From assembly GCA_905479835.1 (NCBI GenBank), contig CAJQNZ010000009.1, positions 62,001 through 126,000 on the forward strand: a stretch of DNA of 64,000 nucleotides, written 5' to 3'. Below the pieces are notes generated by a model. The model ran no database searches, was not told the DNA's origin, and saw only the letters and a program-made list of their open reading frames with translations. The DNA comes from an uncultured Flavobacteriaceae bacterium. Its GTDB lineage: Bacteria > Bacteroidota > Bacteroidia > Flavobacteriales > Flavobacteriaceae. How positions within the stretch are numbered: position 1 is the first letter of the stretch; each line of letters starts with the position of its first letter. This document shows positions 28,351 through 36,671 of this stretch, one piece after another. A program made the position numbers and the translations under genes.

Positions 28351-28376
28351 TTGTCTGTTCGAGCGCAGTCTAGAAC
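28351..28376. repeat. Interspersed palindrome-like repeat, copy 1
   Basis: The core GTTCGAGCGCAGTCTAGAAC recurs with three base changes at 30636-30661 within this window. It is an imperfect inverted repeat, lies between genes, and is locally GC-rich against the AT-rich background. I recognise GTTCGAGCGCAGTCGAGA-type elements as common between genes in Flavobacteriaceae. Confidence 0.65.
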
Positions 28377-28413
28377 TTTTGCTTTGAGTTTATTATCTAT
28401 AGTTGAAAATTTG

Positions 28414-28989
28414 ATGAAAAATCTAATTTCTCATATAAAACAATGTACCATTTGCGAAGAGCATTTGGCTTTAGGTCCACGACCTGTTCTAGCAGCACAT
28501 AAAAATTCTAAAATTGTCATTATTGGTCAAGCGCCAGGAACAAAAGTTCATGCTTCAGGAATTCCTTGGGATGATGCTAGTGGAAGGCAATTACGAAAAT
28601 GGTTGAATGTTACGGATGAAGAATTTTACGATGTAGAAAAGTTTGCCATAATTCCTATGGGATTTTGTTATCCAGGAAAAGGGAAATCGGGAGATTTACC
28701 TCCCAGAAAAGAATGTGCTCCTCAATGGCATCAAGAATTGTTTGACAAGCTGCCTAATCTTGAGTTGATTATTTTAATCGGAATGTATGCACAAAATTAT
28801 TATTTAAAACAAGCCGCAAAAAGAACATTAACTGAGACTGTAGACAATTATCCTGAATATTTACCTAAATATTTTGTATTGCCACATCCATCACCGAGAA
28901 ATCGATTTTGGTTTACTAAGAATCCGTGGTTTAATGAAGAGGTAATACCTGAGTTGAAGAGACGAGTTGGAGGAATTCTAAAGTTGTAA
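28414..28989 (+). CDS. Uracil-DNA-glycosylase family protein
   Basis: 191 residues from ATG at 28414. A longer frame opens with TTG at 28351, but that TTG lies in the repeat element and the extension has no homology. Visible: a CTICEEH zinc/cluster-like CxxC near residue 11, the family motif GQAPGTKVH with the downstream [17 protein letters not shown], and a C-terminal HPSPRN catalytic-type loop. This fits the UDG superfamily, which removes uracil from DNA; exact family and activity are not certain. It overlaps the convergent ade gene by 12 bases. Confidence 0.8.
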   Translation: MKNLISHIKQCTICEEHLALGPRPVLAAHKNSKIVIIGQAPGTKVHASGIPWDDASGRQLRKWLNVTDEEFYDVEKFAIIPMGFCYPGKGKSGDLPPRKECAPQWHQELFDKLPNLELIILIGMYAQNYYLKQAAKRTLTETVDNYPEYLPKYFVLPHPSPRNRFWFTKNPWFNEEVIPELKRRVGGILKL

Positions 28990-30615
28990 GTCTACAAACT
29001 CAAATTTGTTTCCACTAAAAAGCCCTTTATCAGAAAGTTTTAAATCTGGAATTACTAATAACGCCATAAAAGAAAGTGTCATAAAAGGCGCTCTCAGCGT
29101 ACAGCCTAATTCCTTTGCCATAACATCAATTTCTTGATAGTTTTTTCCTGCTTCCCAGCCATTTTCAGCACTCATAATTCCAGCAACAGGTAAGGCAAGG
29201 TTTTTCTTTAAGTTTCCATTTACAGCGCAAACACCTCCTTTGTTTTCTATTATCAGATTTACTGCATTGCATATTTCTTCGTCTGAAGTTCCCACAACAA
29301 CAATATTATGACAATCATGAGCAACTGAACTTGCAATAGCGCCTTTTTTCAATCCAAAATTCTTGATAAAAGCAATCGAAGGTTTTACGTCTTGATAACG
29401 ATTTACAACCGCCATTTTTAAAATGTCATTTTCAACATTGGAAATTAAATTTCCGTCTTTTAAGATTGCTTCAGCATGAATTTCATTGGTAATTAATTCT
29501 CCATCCAAGGCTTCAATCACTCGAACTTTTTCTGAAGTTGCTTCTACTTTAAAATCCGAAATTGATTTTGGAGTAACATTGAAATTATTTGGTTTGTCAA
29601 ATGGAACGGATTTAATAAAAGATTTTCCATTTTCAGCGACTAATTCGCCGTCAATATAAGTTTGTAAGACTTTGAAGTCAATCAAATCCTCCACAACAAT
29701 AAAGTCCGCAGTATCACCATTTTGTAATAATCCAACATTCATGTTGTAGTGCTTTACTGGATTAATACAAGCAGATTTTAATACTTTAAAAACATCAATT
29801 CCTTTGGCAACTGCTCGAGCACATAATTGGTTGATATGACCTAGAATCAAATCATCAGGATGTTTATCATCCGAACAAAACATCATGTTTTCATAATGCT
29901 CAGGAAGCAAATCAATCAATGCTTCAAAATTTTTCGCTGCACTACCTTCACGAATCAATATTTTCATTCCAAGAGCCAATTTTTCATTAGCCTCATCATA
30001 AGTAAAACATTCATGATCTGTTGAAATTCCAGCAGAAATATATTTTTCAGCATCTTTTCCTCTTAGTCCTGGAGCGTGACCGTCAACTGGTTTGTCAAAA
30101 TGTTTTGCCCAAGCAATCTTTTTTAAAACTTCATCATGATCAAACAAAACTCCTGGATAGTTCATCATTTCTGCCAAGTAGTTAATATCAGGCGAAGACA
30201 ATAATTCTTTAATATCCTCTGAATCAATAATAGCTCCTGCAGTTTCAAAAGTGGTTGCAGGAACACATGATGGAGCACCAAAATGAAATTTTAACGGAAC
30301 TTGTTTCCCGTTTTCGATCATATAATAAACACCATCTTTTCCAAGTACGTTTGCAATTTCGTGAGGATCGGAAATAGTTCCTACAGTTCCATGTAAAACT
30401 GCTAAACGAGCAAATTCAGAAGGCACCAACATCGAACTTTCAATATGTATATGTGCATCTACAAATCCTGGAAGAATATAGTTTTGGATAGTGTGATTCT
30501 TTTCTTTTACTGATGCTATTTTTCCATCAAGAATAGAAACTTCAGCAGAAAATATTTTTCTGTTTTCAATATCAACAAATTGCCCTTGAATAGTTTTCAT
30601 ATTACTGTTGTTCAT
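28978..30615 (-). CDS. ade: Adenine deaminase
   Basis: 545-residue amidohydrolase converting adenine to hypoxanthine in purine salvage. Metal-binding motif [11 protein letters not shown] near 52-62, [11 protein letters not shown] near 83-93, [32 protein letters not shown], and a C-terminal domain with [20 protein letters not shown] typical of bacterial Ade. ATG at 30615 is used here; ATG at 30600 ([11 protein letters not shown]) is an equally plausible start. Manganese is the usual metal. Confidence 0.95.
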   Translation of the reverse strand: MNNSNMKTIQGQFVDIENRKIFSAEVSILDGKIASVKEKNHTIQNYILPGFVDAHIHIESSMLVPSEFARLAVLHGTVGTISDPHEIANVLGKDGVYYMIENGKQVPLKFHFGAPSCVPATTFETAGAIIDSEDIKELLSSPDINYLAEMMNYPGVLFDHDEVLKKIAWAKHFDKPVDGHAPGLRGKDAEKYISAGISTDHECFTYDEANEKLALGMKILIREGSAAKNFEALIDLLPEHYENMMFCSDDKHPDDLILGHINQLCARAVAKGIDVFKVLKSACINPVKHYNMNVGLLQNGDTADFIVVEDLIDFKVLQTYIDGELVAENGKSFIKSVPFDKPNNFNVTPKSISDFKVEATSEKVRVIEALDGELITNEIHAEAILKDGNLISNVENDILKMAVVNRYQDVKPSIAFIKNFGLKKGAIASSVAHDCHNIVVVGTSDEEICNAVNLIIENKGGVCAVNGNLKKNLALPVAGIMSAENGWEAGKNYQEIDVMAKELGCTLRAPFMTLSFMALLVIPDLKLSDKGLFSGNKFEFVDLQL

Positions 30616-30635
30616 TTAGATAAAATTCTTTCAAC

Positions 30636-30661
30636 TTGTCCGTTCGAGCTCAGTCGAGAAC
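30636..30661. repeat. Interspersed palindrome-like repeat, copy 2
   Basis: TTGTCCGTTCGAGCTCAGTC plus GAGAAC, same layout as copy 1 at 28351-28376. It lies between the CxxC alkylhydroperoxidase-like gene and ade. The bases that follow (30662-30741) hold further short repeats: CTAGACT twice and AAGTCT facing AGACT, possibly a weak terminator for the minus-strand gene. Confidence 0.65.
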
Positions 30662-30741
30662 TAAAAAAGCACTAGACTTTATCAGTTGGTCAGAATCAAG
30701 TCTTTATTCTAGACTCTAACAGCAAAGCGGTCTAATATCTT

Positions 30742-31332
30742 TTATACGTGTTTTCCAACTTCAAAACCATGTTTCCCAAGAAATTGATTTCCGCTTTCAA
30801 TAGCATCTCCTTCGAGAGTTGTTCCCATAGAATCATTCCAACGATTTAAATATCCGAAGAGAGAAATTACGCCCAACATTTCTACAATTTCGCCTTCATC
30901 CCAATATTTATATAACTCCGTTTTGATGGCTTCATCCACAGCATTTGGGACCATAGAAGCAGCTAATGAAAAATCTAATGCTGCACGTTCGGCATCAGAA
31001 AATGCTGCATGCGTCTTGTATTCCCATATATTATCCAGTTGCTCTTGCTCTGCACCATAACGTTCAGCAGCACGAATTGCATGTGCTTGGCAATAGCGAC
31101 ATCCTGTTGCGTTACTTGATACCCAAGCAATCATTCTTTTTAATGCTGATGTTACGCGTCCTTCATTTGCCATTACGGCTTTATTTAAGTTGATAAAGGC
31201 TTTAGAAATTGCAGGTCTACGTTGCATGGTTAAGACAGAATTCGGACAAAATCCAAGTGTTTCATTAAAAAATTCTGCTAATTTTTTTGTTTCTATATCG
31301 TGTTCGGCAGATAAAGGTGTTACTAAAGGCAT
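30742..31332 (-). CDS. Carboxymuconolactone decarboxylase / AhpD-like CxxC protein
   Basis: 196 residues from the ATG at 31332 (MPLVTPLS); an in-frame extension of 17 codons exists but is unlike the family. Helical protein with the AhpD-type redox motif CRYCQAHAIRAAE in its middle, a CxxC with a downstream His that can reduce peroxides or act in peroxide-related reactions. Several tryptophan and NRWND segments fit the family. Divergent from an OsmC-type thiol peroxidase gene, with a dyad between them, which suggests both belong to an oxidative-stress response. Confidence 0.85.
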   Translation of the reverse strand: MPLVTPLSAEHDIETKKLAEFFNETLGFCPNSVLTMQRRPAISKAFINLNKAVMANEGRVTSALKRMIAWVSSNATGCRYCQAHAIRAAERYGAEQEQLDNIWEYKTHAAFSDAERAALDFSLAASMVPNAVDEAIKTELYKYWDEGEIVEMLGVISLFGYLNRWNDSMGTTLEGDAIESGNQFLGKHGFEVGKHV

Positions 31333-31355
31333 ATGATTTGTTTTATTTTTAAGAT

Positions 31356-31371
31356 TGTAAACAATATTACA
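31356..31371. promoter_or_regulatory. Dyad between two divergent redox genes
   Basis: TGTAA, six bases, TTACA (16 bp). It lies 23 bases before the AhpD-like start and about 50 bases before the OsmC start, where one regulator could act on both. Confidence 0.4.
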
Positions 31372-31392
31372 AAAAAACGACATAGAATATGT

Positions 31393-31400
31393 TAAATTTG
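31393..31400 (+). promoter_or_regulatory. -7 promoter box for the OsmC gene
   Basis: TAAATTTG, exact TAnnTTTG, 20 bases before the ATG. Confidence 0.5.
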
Positions 31401-31420
31401 AAACTTAATAGACTAAAAAT

Positions 31421-31834
31421 ATGGCAAAAATAGAAGTAATTTGGAAAGACAATATGTTGTTTGAAGCAAATCACGATGATGGATCATTCATGATTGATAA
31501 TCCAGTTGATGATTTAGAAAGTAGAGGAATGAGTCCAAAAGCGTTAATGTTGAGTTCGTTGGCTGGATGTGGAGGATTGGATGTTGTTTCGTTATTGAAA
31601 AAAATGCGTGCAGAAGTAGATGATTTAAAAATTCAAGTAACTGCTGATTTAACAGAAGAACATCCTAGAATTTATAAAGATGTCGTTGTTACATATCGTT
31701 TCTTTGGGTCTGACTTTAAAAAAGACAAGATTCAAAAAGCAGTTGACCTATCAGTTGAAAGATATTGTGGTGTATTAGAAATGTTCCGTAAATTTACTGA
31801 TGTAACTGTGAATATTGAATATATTGAGCAGTAA
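31421..31834 (+). CDS. OsmC/Ohr family thiol-dependent peroxidase-like protein
   Basis: 137 residues. The two conserved cysteines are present: Cys50 in SSLAGCGGLDVVSLL and Cys116 in VERYCGVLEMF, the reactive and resolving pair of this family that reduces organic hydroperoxides. Compact alpha/beta size fits OsmC subgroup rather than Ohr. Followed 26 bases later by recJ on the same strand; a shared transcript is possible. Confidence 0.9.
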   Translation: MAKIEVIWKDNMLFEANHDDGSFMIDNPVDDLESRGMSPKALMLSSLAGCGGLDVVSLLKKMRAEVDDLKIQVTADLTEEHPRIYKDVVVTYRFFGSDFKKDKIQKAVDLSVERYCGVLEMFRKFTDVTVNIEYIEQ

Positions 31835-31860
31835 CATCTAATTAATAATTGCTATTACTA

Positions 31861-33555
31861 ATGCGTTGGACATTAAAACCTATTCCTGAAAAAGAAAAAA
31901 TCATAAAGTTATCTCAAGAACTAAAAGTTTATCCTATAGTTTCGAAACTACTTTTACAACGAGGAATTGAAACCTATGATGCGGCTAAAAATTTCTTTCG
32001 CCCAAACATAAATCATCTTCACAATCCATACTTAATGAAAGATATGGACAAGGCAGTCAAAAGAATTGAATTGGCAATTTCTCAAAATGAGAATATTCTC
32101 ATTTTTGGAGATTATGATGTTGATGGAACGACATCAGTTTCACTAGTTTATTCCTATTTAAAATCTTTTTACTCTAATGTTGCTACTTATATTCCTGATA
32201 GATATGACGAAGGGTATGGCATATCAACTCAAGGAATTGATTTTGCAGAAGACAATAATTTTTCGCTGATTATAGCTCTGGATTGTGGAATTAAAGCGAT
32301 TGATAAGGTTATTTATGCATCCGAAAAGAAAATTGACTTTATCATTTGTGATCATCATAGACCTGGAAAAGAACTTCCAAAAGCTGCAGCAGTTTTAGAC
32401 CCAAAAAGAGAGGATTGTGAATATCCTTATGATGAATTATGTGGTTGTGGAGTTGGTTTTAAATTGATACAAGCATTGTCTCTAAATAGAGAAGAAACAA
32501 TGGATGACTTGTTGCCCTATTTAGATTTAGTAGCAACAGCAATTGCAGCAGATATTGTTCCGATGACTGGAGAAAATAGAATATTGGCTTATTATGGATT
32601 GATAGTTATTAATAAAGCACCACGTCCTGGAATCAGAGCCTTAATTCATTTGCCAAAAAAAGAGTTGACAATTTCTGATGTTGTTTTTGGAATCGCTCCA
32701 AGAATTAATGCTGCCGGAAGAATTAAACATGGACAATATGCTGTAGAAATATTGACAGAAACTAATTTAGATATTGCAGTTGAATTGGCTAAAGAAATTG
32801 AACAAAATAATATAGACAGAAAAGAACTAGATAAAACGATTACGAATGAAGCACTTCAACAAATTGAAACAGCTAATGAACAGCAAAAATTTTCAACTGT
32901 TGTTTATCATGAAGCTTGGCATAAAGGTGTTATTGGTATTGTGGCTTCTCGATTGATAGAGACCTATTATAGACCTACACTTGTATTTACTAAAAGTGGC
33001 GATAAGTTGGCTGCATCCGCACGTTCTGTAAAAGGATATGATGTTTACAACGCTCTAGAAAAATGTTCTGCTTTTATAGAGCAATTTGGAGGTCATAAAT
33101 ATGCTGCAGGATTGACTTTAAAGCCAGAAAATTATAAGAAGTTTAAAGAAAAATTTGAAGAAGTAGTCAGAGAATCAATGCCTGAAGAATTGAGAATTCC
33201 AGAGGTTTTAATTGATGCAGAAATTGAACTGGGAGACATTACTCCTAAATTTTTTAGGATTTTAAAGCAGTTTGCCCCTTTTGGGCCCAGAAATATGAGA
33301 CCTGTTTTTATGACAAGTACATTGCGAGATAATGGTTATGGAAAACAAGTAGGTGATGACAAGAGCCATTTAAAATTAAACATTATAAGTGGCGCTGATA
33401 AAAAGACCTACAATGCTATTGGATTTGGGCTTGGAGATCAATTGGATTCAATTAAAAAAAACGGATCTTTTAACGCTGTTTTTAATATAGAAGAGAATCA
33501 ATGGAATGGAAATATTTCTTTACAACTACAATTAAAAGATATTAAAATAGTATAA
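31861..33555 (+). CDS. recJ: Single-stranded-DNA-specific 5'-3' exonuclease RecJ
   Basis: 564 residues from ATG at 31861; a TTG four codons upstream is unlikely. DHH-superfamily motifs: GDYDVDGTTS at 83-92 (metal ligands Asp84, Asp86, Asp88), DHH at 164-166 (CDHHRPGKELP), a DHHA1 domain with GIVASRLIETYYRP and EQFGGHKYAAGLTL near 395-420, and a C-terminal OB-fold. Works in recombination and mismatch repair. Confidence 0.95.
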   Translation: MRWTLKPIPEKEKIIKLSQELKVYPIVSKLLLQRGIETYDAAKNFFRPNINHLHNPYLMKDMDKAVKRIELAISQNENILIFGDYDVDGTTSVSLVYSYLKSFYSNVATYIPDRYDEGYGISTQGIDFAEDNNFSLIIALDCGIKAIDKVIYASEKKIDFIICDHHRPGKELPKAAAVLDPKREDCEYPYDELCGCGVGFKLIQALSLNREETMDDLLPYLDLVATAIAADIVPMTGENRILAYYGLIVINKAPRPGIRALIHLPKKELTISDVVFGIAPRINAAGRIKHGQYAVEILTETNLDIAVELAKEIEQNNIDRKELDKTITNEALQQIETANEQQKFSTVVYHEAWHKGVIGIVASRLIETYYRPTLVFTKSGDKLAASARSVKGYDVYNALEKCSAFIEQFGGHKYAAGLTLKPENYKKFKEKFEEVVRESMPEELRIPEVLIDAEIELGDITPKFFRILKQFAPFGPRNMRPVFMTSTLRDNGYGKQVGDDKSHLKLNIISGADKKTYNAIGFGLGDQLDSIKKNGSFNAVFNIEENQWNGNISLQLQLKDIKIV

Positions 33556-33594
33556 AAAAAGGGCTAAAATTTTATAATTTCAGCCCTTTTTTTT
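33554..33594. terminator. Terminator between recJ and a convergent secreted protein gene
   Basis: AAAAAAAGGGCT pairs with AGCCC plus T-run; the upper stem AAAT/ATTT is separated by one mismatch. Confidence 0.82.
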
Positions 33595-33607
33595 AAGAAC
33601 AGTATGA

Positions 33608-34312
33608 TCACAGTTTGTGGTAATAGTTTAAGACTTTTACAACATCAAACTCGTTTTTAAAATTTATCTTATTAGAAGATATATATTTTTTCAATTCAGA
33701 AGTTTTATCACCTAAACTTTTCAAAACGGCTTTTTTACTAAGTCTGGTTTTGACATATTTTTCAGATTTATTTTTAAGATAGTATGTGGTTTTCTCCTTA
33801 TATTCTCTTGCAAAATTATTATTTGTGCCAGCACCTTTACTTAAATTTGGATCAAAAACATATTTTTGAGTATCCTTAATTAAATAATTTGTTTTGGTTA
33901 AATTATTGACAACCTCATAGAATTTAGTTTTATTTTCAGCGTTTTTAAAACTAGAACGCGGTACTTTAGAAAAATAGTGTTTGATATACTTTCCTTTTTC
34001 TTCTATTACAAATCCTGTCACACTGTAATCTCTCACTTTAAAGCCACTTCCATCTTTAGCCTTTAAGACAATTGCTCCTTCTAGTTGATCAAATAGAATG
34101 TTATCTTGATGTGAAAAAATAGAATCACTTAAAATAATATAACCTTCATTCCAGTCTTCTAGTAAGTATTTTGATCCATTTATGGTATTATTCTCAGTAA
34201 TTAATAATATTGTATCACCACTAAAATTTTCGTTATCAGTTGTAATAGGGTTATTGGTTTGTGAAAATGCAATAAATGAAGTTAAGGCGAAGATAAAAAA
34301 TAGTTTTTTCAT
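33608..34312 (-). CDS. Secreted protein of unknown function
   Basis: 234 residues with a signal peptide (MKKLFFIFALTSFIAFSQ). Early part is beta-rich and contains a short segment LEGAIVLKAKDGSGFKVRDYSV; the second half is Lys-rich and helical. No known motif recognised. It is encoded 67 bases downstream of an EEP-family enzyme gene on the same strand, so it may belong with the EEP/TonB module, but this is context only. Confidence 0.6.
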   Translation of the reverse strand: MKKLFFIFALTSFIAFSQTNNPITTDNENFSGDTILLITENNTINGSKYLLEDWNEGYIILSDSIFSHQDNILFDQLEGAIVLKAKDGSGFKVRDYSVTGFVIEEKGKYIKHYFSKVPRSSFKNAENKTKFYEVVNNLTKTNYLIKDTQKYVFDPNLSKGAGTNNNFAREYKEKTTYYLKNKSEKYVKTRLSKKAVLKSLGDKTSELKKYISSNKINFKNEFDVVKVLNYYHKL

Positions 34313-34379
34313 AACATTGTATATTAATAGGTTTAACTTTAATTCAATCAGTAATAATATTATAAATATAGTGAAAATA

Positions 34380-35417
34380 TCACTTTTCTTTTATTAAATA
34401 AATATAAACTGGAAAATGATCACTATATCCTCCAGTAAAAGTATCATTATTTGACCAACTTCTATATGGATATCCTTTATACTGTCCTTTACTATTGATT
34501 AAATATTTTGGATTAAAAATTCCGGCTTTATAAAATTTATAGGAAGTATAATTACTGTTTTTAACAAATAAATTGGATGAAAAGATAATTTGATCAAATA
34601 GATTAATATTATCTCGAAATCCTAACGAACCGATTCCTCTTTTAAACATTTTTTCAAATGGATTGTATAGAGATTCAGATTTAGAATTCAACATTTTTTT
34701 TATGCTAATGGAATTTGGATCATCATTAAAATCTCCAATTGTTAAGATTTTAGCATTTTGATTCTGATTCCTTAGTTCAGAAATTATGGTAGAATTAAGT
34801 TCCGCAGATTTTTTTCTCAGGTATTCGGTTTTATTTGCGCCACCTCTTTGGGAGGGCCAGTGATTTACAATTATATGAATTAACTCACTATCTAGATATC
34901 CAGAAACTAACAATTGATTTCTAGTCTTCACACGATACCCTTTATCATTCCATGCTTTTAATTCATACACTTTATAATCTGATGGACTAAAAACGGTTGT
35001 TCTATACAATAACGCAACATCAATTCCTCTCCAATCATGAGATTCAATATGTATATAATCGTATTTTTTATTTTTTAAATATTCAGAATTTAAAAGATCG
35101 TTAATTACAGTGTCATTTTCAATTTCTGCAATTCCAATTATAGCAGGACTTTTTCCACTTTTTTCCTTCCCAATTTCAGAAAGCACTCTTGCCATATTGT
35201 TGATTTTATTCCAATATGCTTTCGTTTTATTCCCTTTCATTTTAAGAATGGGACTGTATTCATCTTTTGTCTTGGAATTGTCTATTGTGTCAAATAAATT
35301 TTCAAGATTATAAAACGCAATTGTATTGATTTTATACTCTTTTTTTTTCTCATTTTGAGAAAAACACGAAGTAATTGCACACACCAATAATAGTGTACAT
35401 ATTGTAACCTTTTTCAT
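34380..35417 (-). CDS. Exported endonuclease/exonuclease/phosphatase (EEP) family enzyme, paralog 1
   Basis: 345 residues with an N-terminal export signal; Cys18 in ITSCFSQ might be a lipidation site, but the lipobox is not ideal. EEP active-site blocks: YNLENLFDT at 36-44 (Glu39), IAEIEND at 96-102, RGIDVALLY at 130-138, VNHWPS with His186, GDFND with Asp229 and Asn231, and YSDHFPV with Asp333 and His334. The family are Mg-dependent phosphodiesterases/monoesterases acting on DNA, RNA, nucleotides, lipids or phosphosugars; substrate unknown. Clearly a duplicate of the next gene (35482-36531): collinear motifs and a shared KGYPYRS...GGYSDHFPVY tail. Confidence 0.88.
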   Translation of the reverse strand: MKKVTICTLLLVCAITSCFSQNEKKKEYKINTIAFYNLENLFDTIDNSKTKDEYSPILKMKGNKTKAYWNKINNMARVLSEIGKEKSGKSPAIIGIAEIENDTVINDLLNSEYLKNKKYDYIHIESHDWRGIDVALLYRTTVFSPSDYKVYELKAWNDKGYRVKTRNQLLVSGYLDSELIHIIVNHWPSQRGGANKTEYLRKKSAELNSTIISELRNQNQNAKILTIGDFNDDPNSISIKKMLNSKSESLYNPFEKMFKRGIGSLGFRDNINLFDQIIFSSNLFVKNSNYTSYKFYKAGIFNPKYLINSKGQYKGYPYRSWSNNDTFTGGYSDHFPVYIYLIKEK

Positions 35418-35481
35418 AGCATTGAAAATTTAAAATCGAAACTTGTTTTTTAAATTAAGTTTCAGATGTTGGTTGTATGTT

Positions 35482-36531
35482 TTATTTTTTTTCTCTTATT
35501 AAATGCATATACACAGGATAATGATCACTATATCCTCCTGTATATGTACCCCAAGAAAAACTTCTAAAAGGATATCCTTTATACCTTCCTTTATTACTTA
35601 TTAAATATTTAGGATTATATATTCCAGCCTTTTTCATTTTATAACTTGAGTAATCTTTGTCTTTTGATAATAATTGAGAGCTAATAAGAATCTGGTCAAA
35701 TAAATTTATATTATCTCTATAACCAGCAGTATTTAATCCTCTTCTGAACATATCTTCAAACGGATTATAGATGTCATTTTCTTGAACATCAGTTTTCTTC
35801 ATTTTGGTCTTCATGATATTCTTAAAACTTGATTCCATGGGGTCATCATTAAAATCTCCCATGGTTATAATTTTAGCATTTGGTTCGTTTTCTCGAATTT
35901 GCTTCATGATTTTAACATTTAAAGCTGCGGCTTTTTCACGAAAAGGAATACTTCTTGTTCCACCTCTTTTAGAAGGCCAATGGTTTACGATTACATGAAT
36001 CATTTCTCCATCTAAATATCCTGAGACTAATAACTGATCTCTAGTATAAATTCGCTCACCTTCATTATTATATATAAGTAATTCAAAACTTTGATGATTT
36101 ACAGGTTTAAAAAAACGAGCTTGATATAAAAGACCAACATCAATTCCACGCTTATCAGGAGAATCATAATGGATTATTTTATATCTATTTTTCTTTAAAA
36201 ACTTTCCTTTGACAATATCATTCAGAACAGTATCATTTTCAATTTCTACAACACCTATAATTGCAGGACTATTTCTAGCGTCTTTTTTTCCGATATCTGA
36301 AAGAACACTTCCTAGCTTGTCAATTTTATCCCAATAAACAGTTGATCTATTACTTTTCAATTCCATCATTGGACTTGCTTCATCATTTTTAGCTGTATTA
36401 TTAATAGTGTCAAAAAGATTTTCAAGGTTGTAGAAAGCTAATGTCCTTATTTCATATTCTTTATTTGATTTTTGAGCTTGTACTCCATGACTGATTGAAA
36501 ATACAAGAAAAAATAGAAGTAATCTTTTCAT
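35482..36531 (-). CDS. Exported EEP family enzyme, paralog 2
   Basis: 349 residues with a standard signal peptide (MKRLLLFFLVFSISHGVQAQ). Same EEP motifs as paralog 1: YNLENLFDT at 34-42, VEIENDTVLND, RGIDVGLLY, VNHWPSKRGG, MGDFNDDP and GGYSDHYPVYM near the end. All catalytic residues are kept. It is 64 bases upstream of paralog 1 on the same strand, so the two make a tandem pair, and it diverges from the TonB-dependent receptor gene at 36672. Confidence 0.88.
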   Translation of the reverse strand: MKRLLLFFLVFSISHGVQAQKSNKEYEIRTLAFYNLENLFDTINNTAKNDEASPMMELKSNRSTVYWDKIDKLGSVLSDIGKKDARNSPAIIGVVEIENDTVLNDIVKGKFLKKNRYKIIHYDSPDKRGIDVGLLYQARFFKPVNHQSFELLIYNNEGERIYTRDQLLVSGYLDGEMIHVIVNHWPSKRGGTRSIPFREKAAALNVKIMKQIRENEPNAKIITMGDFNDDPMESSFKNIMKTKMKKTDVQENDIYNPFEDMFRRGLNTAGYRDNINLFDQILISSQLLSKDKDYSSYKMKKAGIYNPKYLISNKGRYKGYPFRSFSWGTYTGGYSDHYPVYMHLIREKK

Positions 36532-36625
36532 TTATAGTTGTTTGTTTATTTGGTAAAAATAAAACAATATTCGAGCCAAACAATAAGTTCTTTTAAATTT
36601 AACTTAAAATTTCAAGTAAAAAATG

Positions 36626-36633
36626 TAATTTTG
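36626..36633 (+). promoter_or_regulatory. -7 promoter box for the TonB-dependent receptor gene
   Basis: TAATTTTG, exact TAnnTTTG, 38 bases before the ATG in the divergent gap to EEP paralog 2. Confidence 0.5.
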
Positions 36634-36671
36634 TTTTGCGTTTTTTAAATGCATAAACAGAAAACTTTTAT

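Noticed and set aside
28351-30661. CRISPR array or tRNA remnant for the GTTCGAG-containing repeats
   Set aside because: GTTCGA resembles a T-loop, but there is no cloverleaf; only two copies 2.3 kb apart, no spacers and no cas genes.
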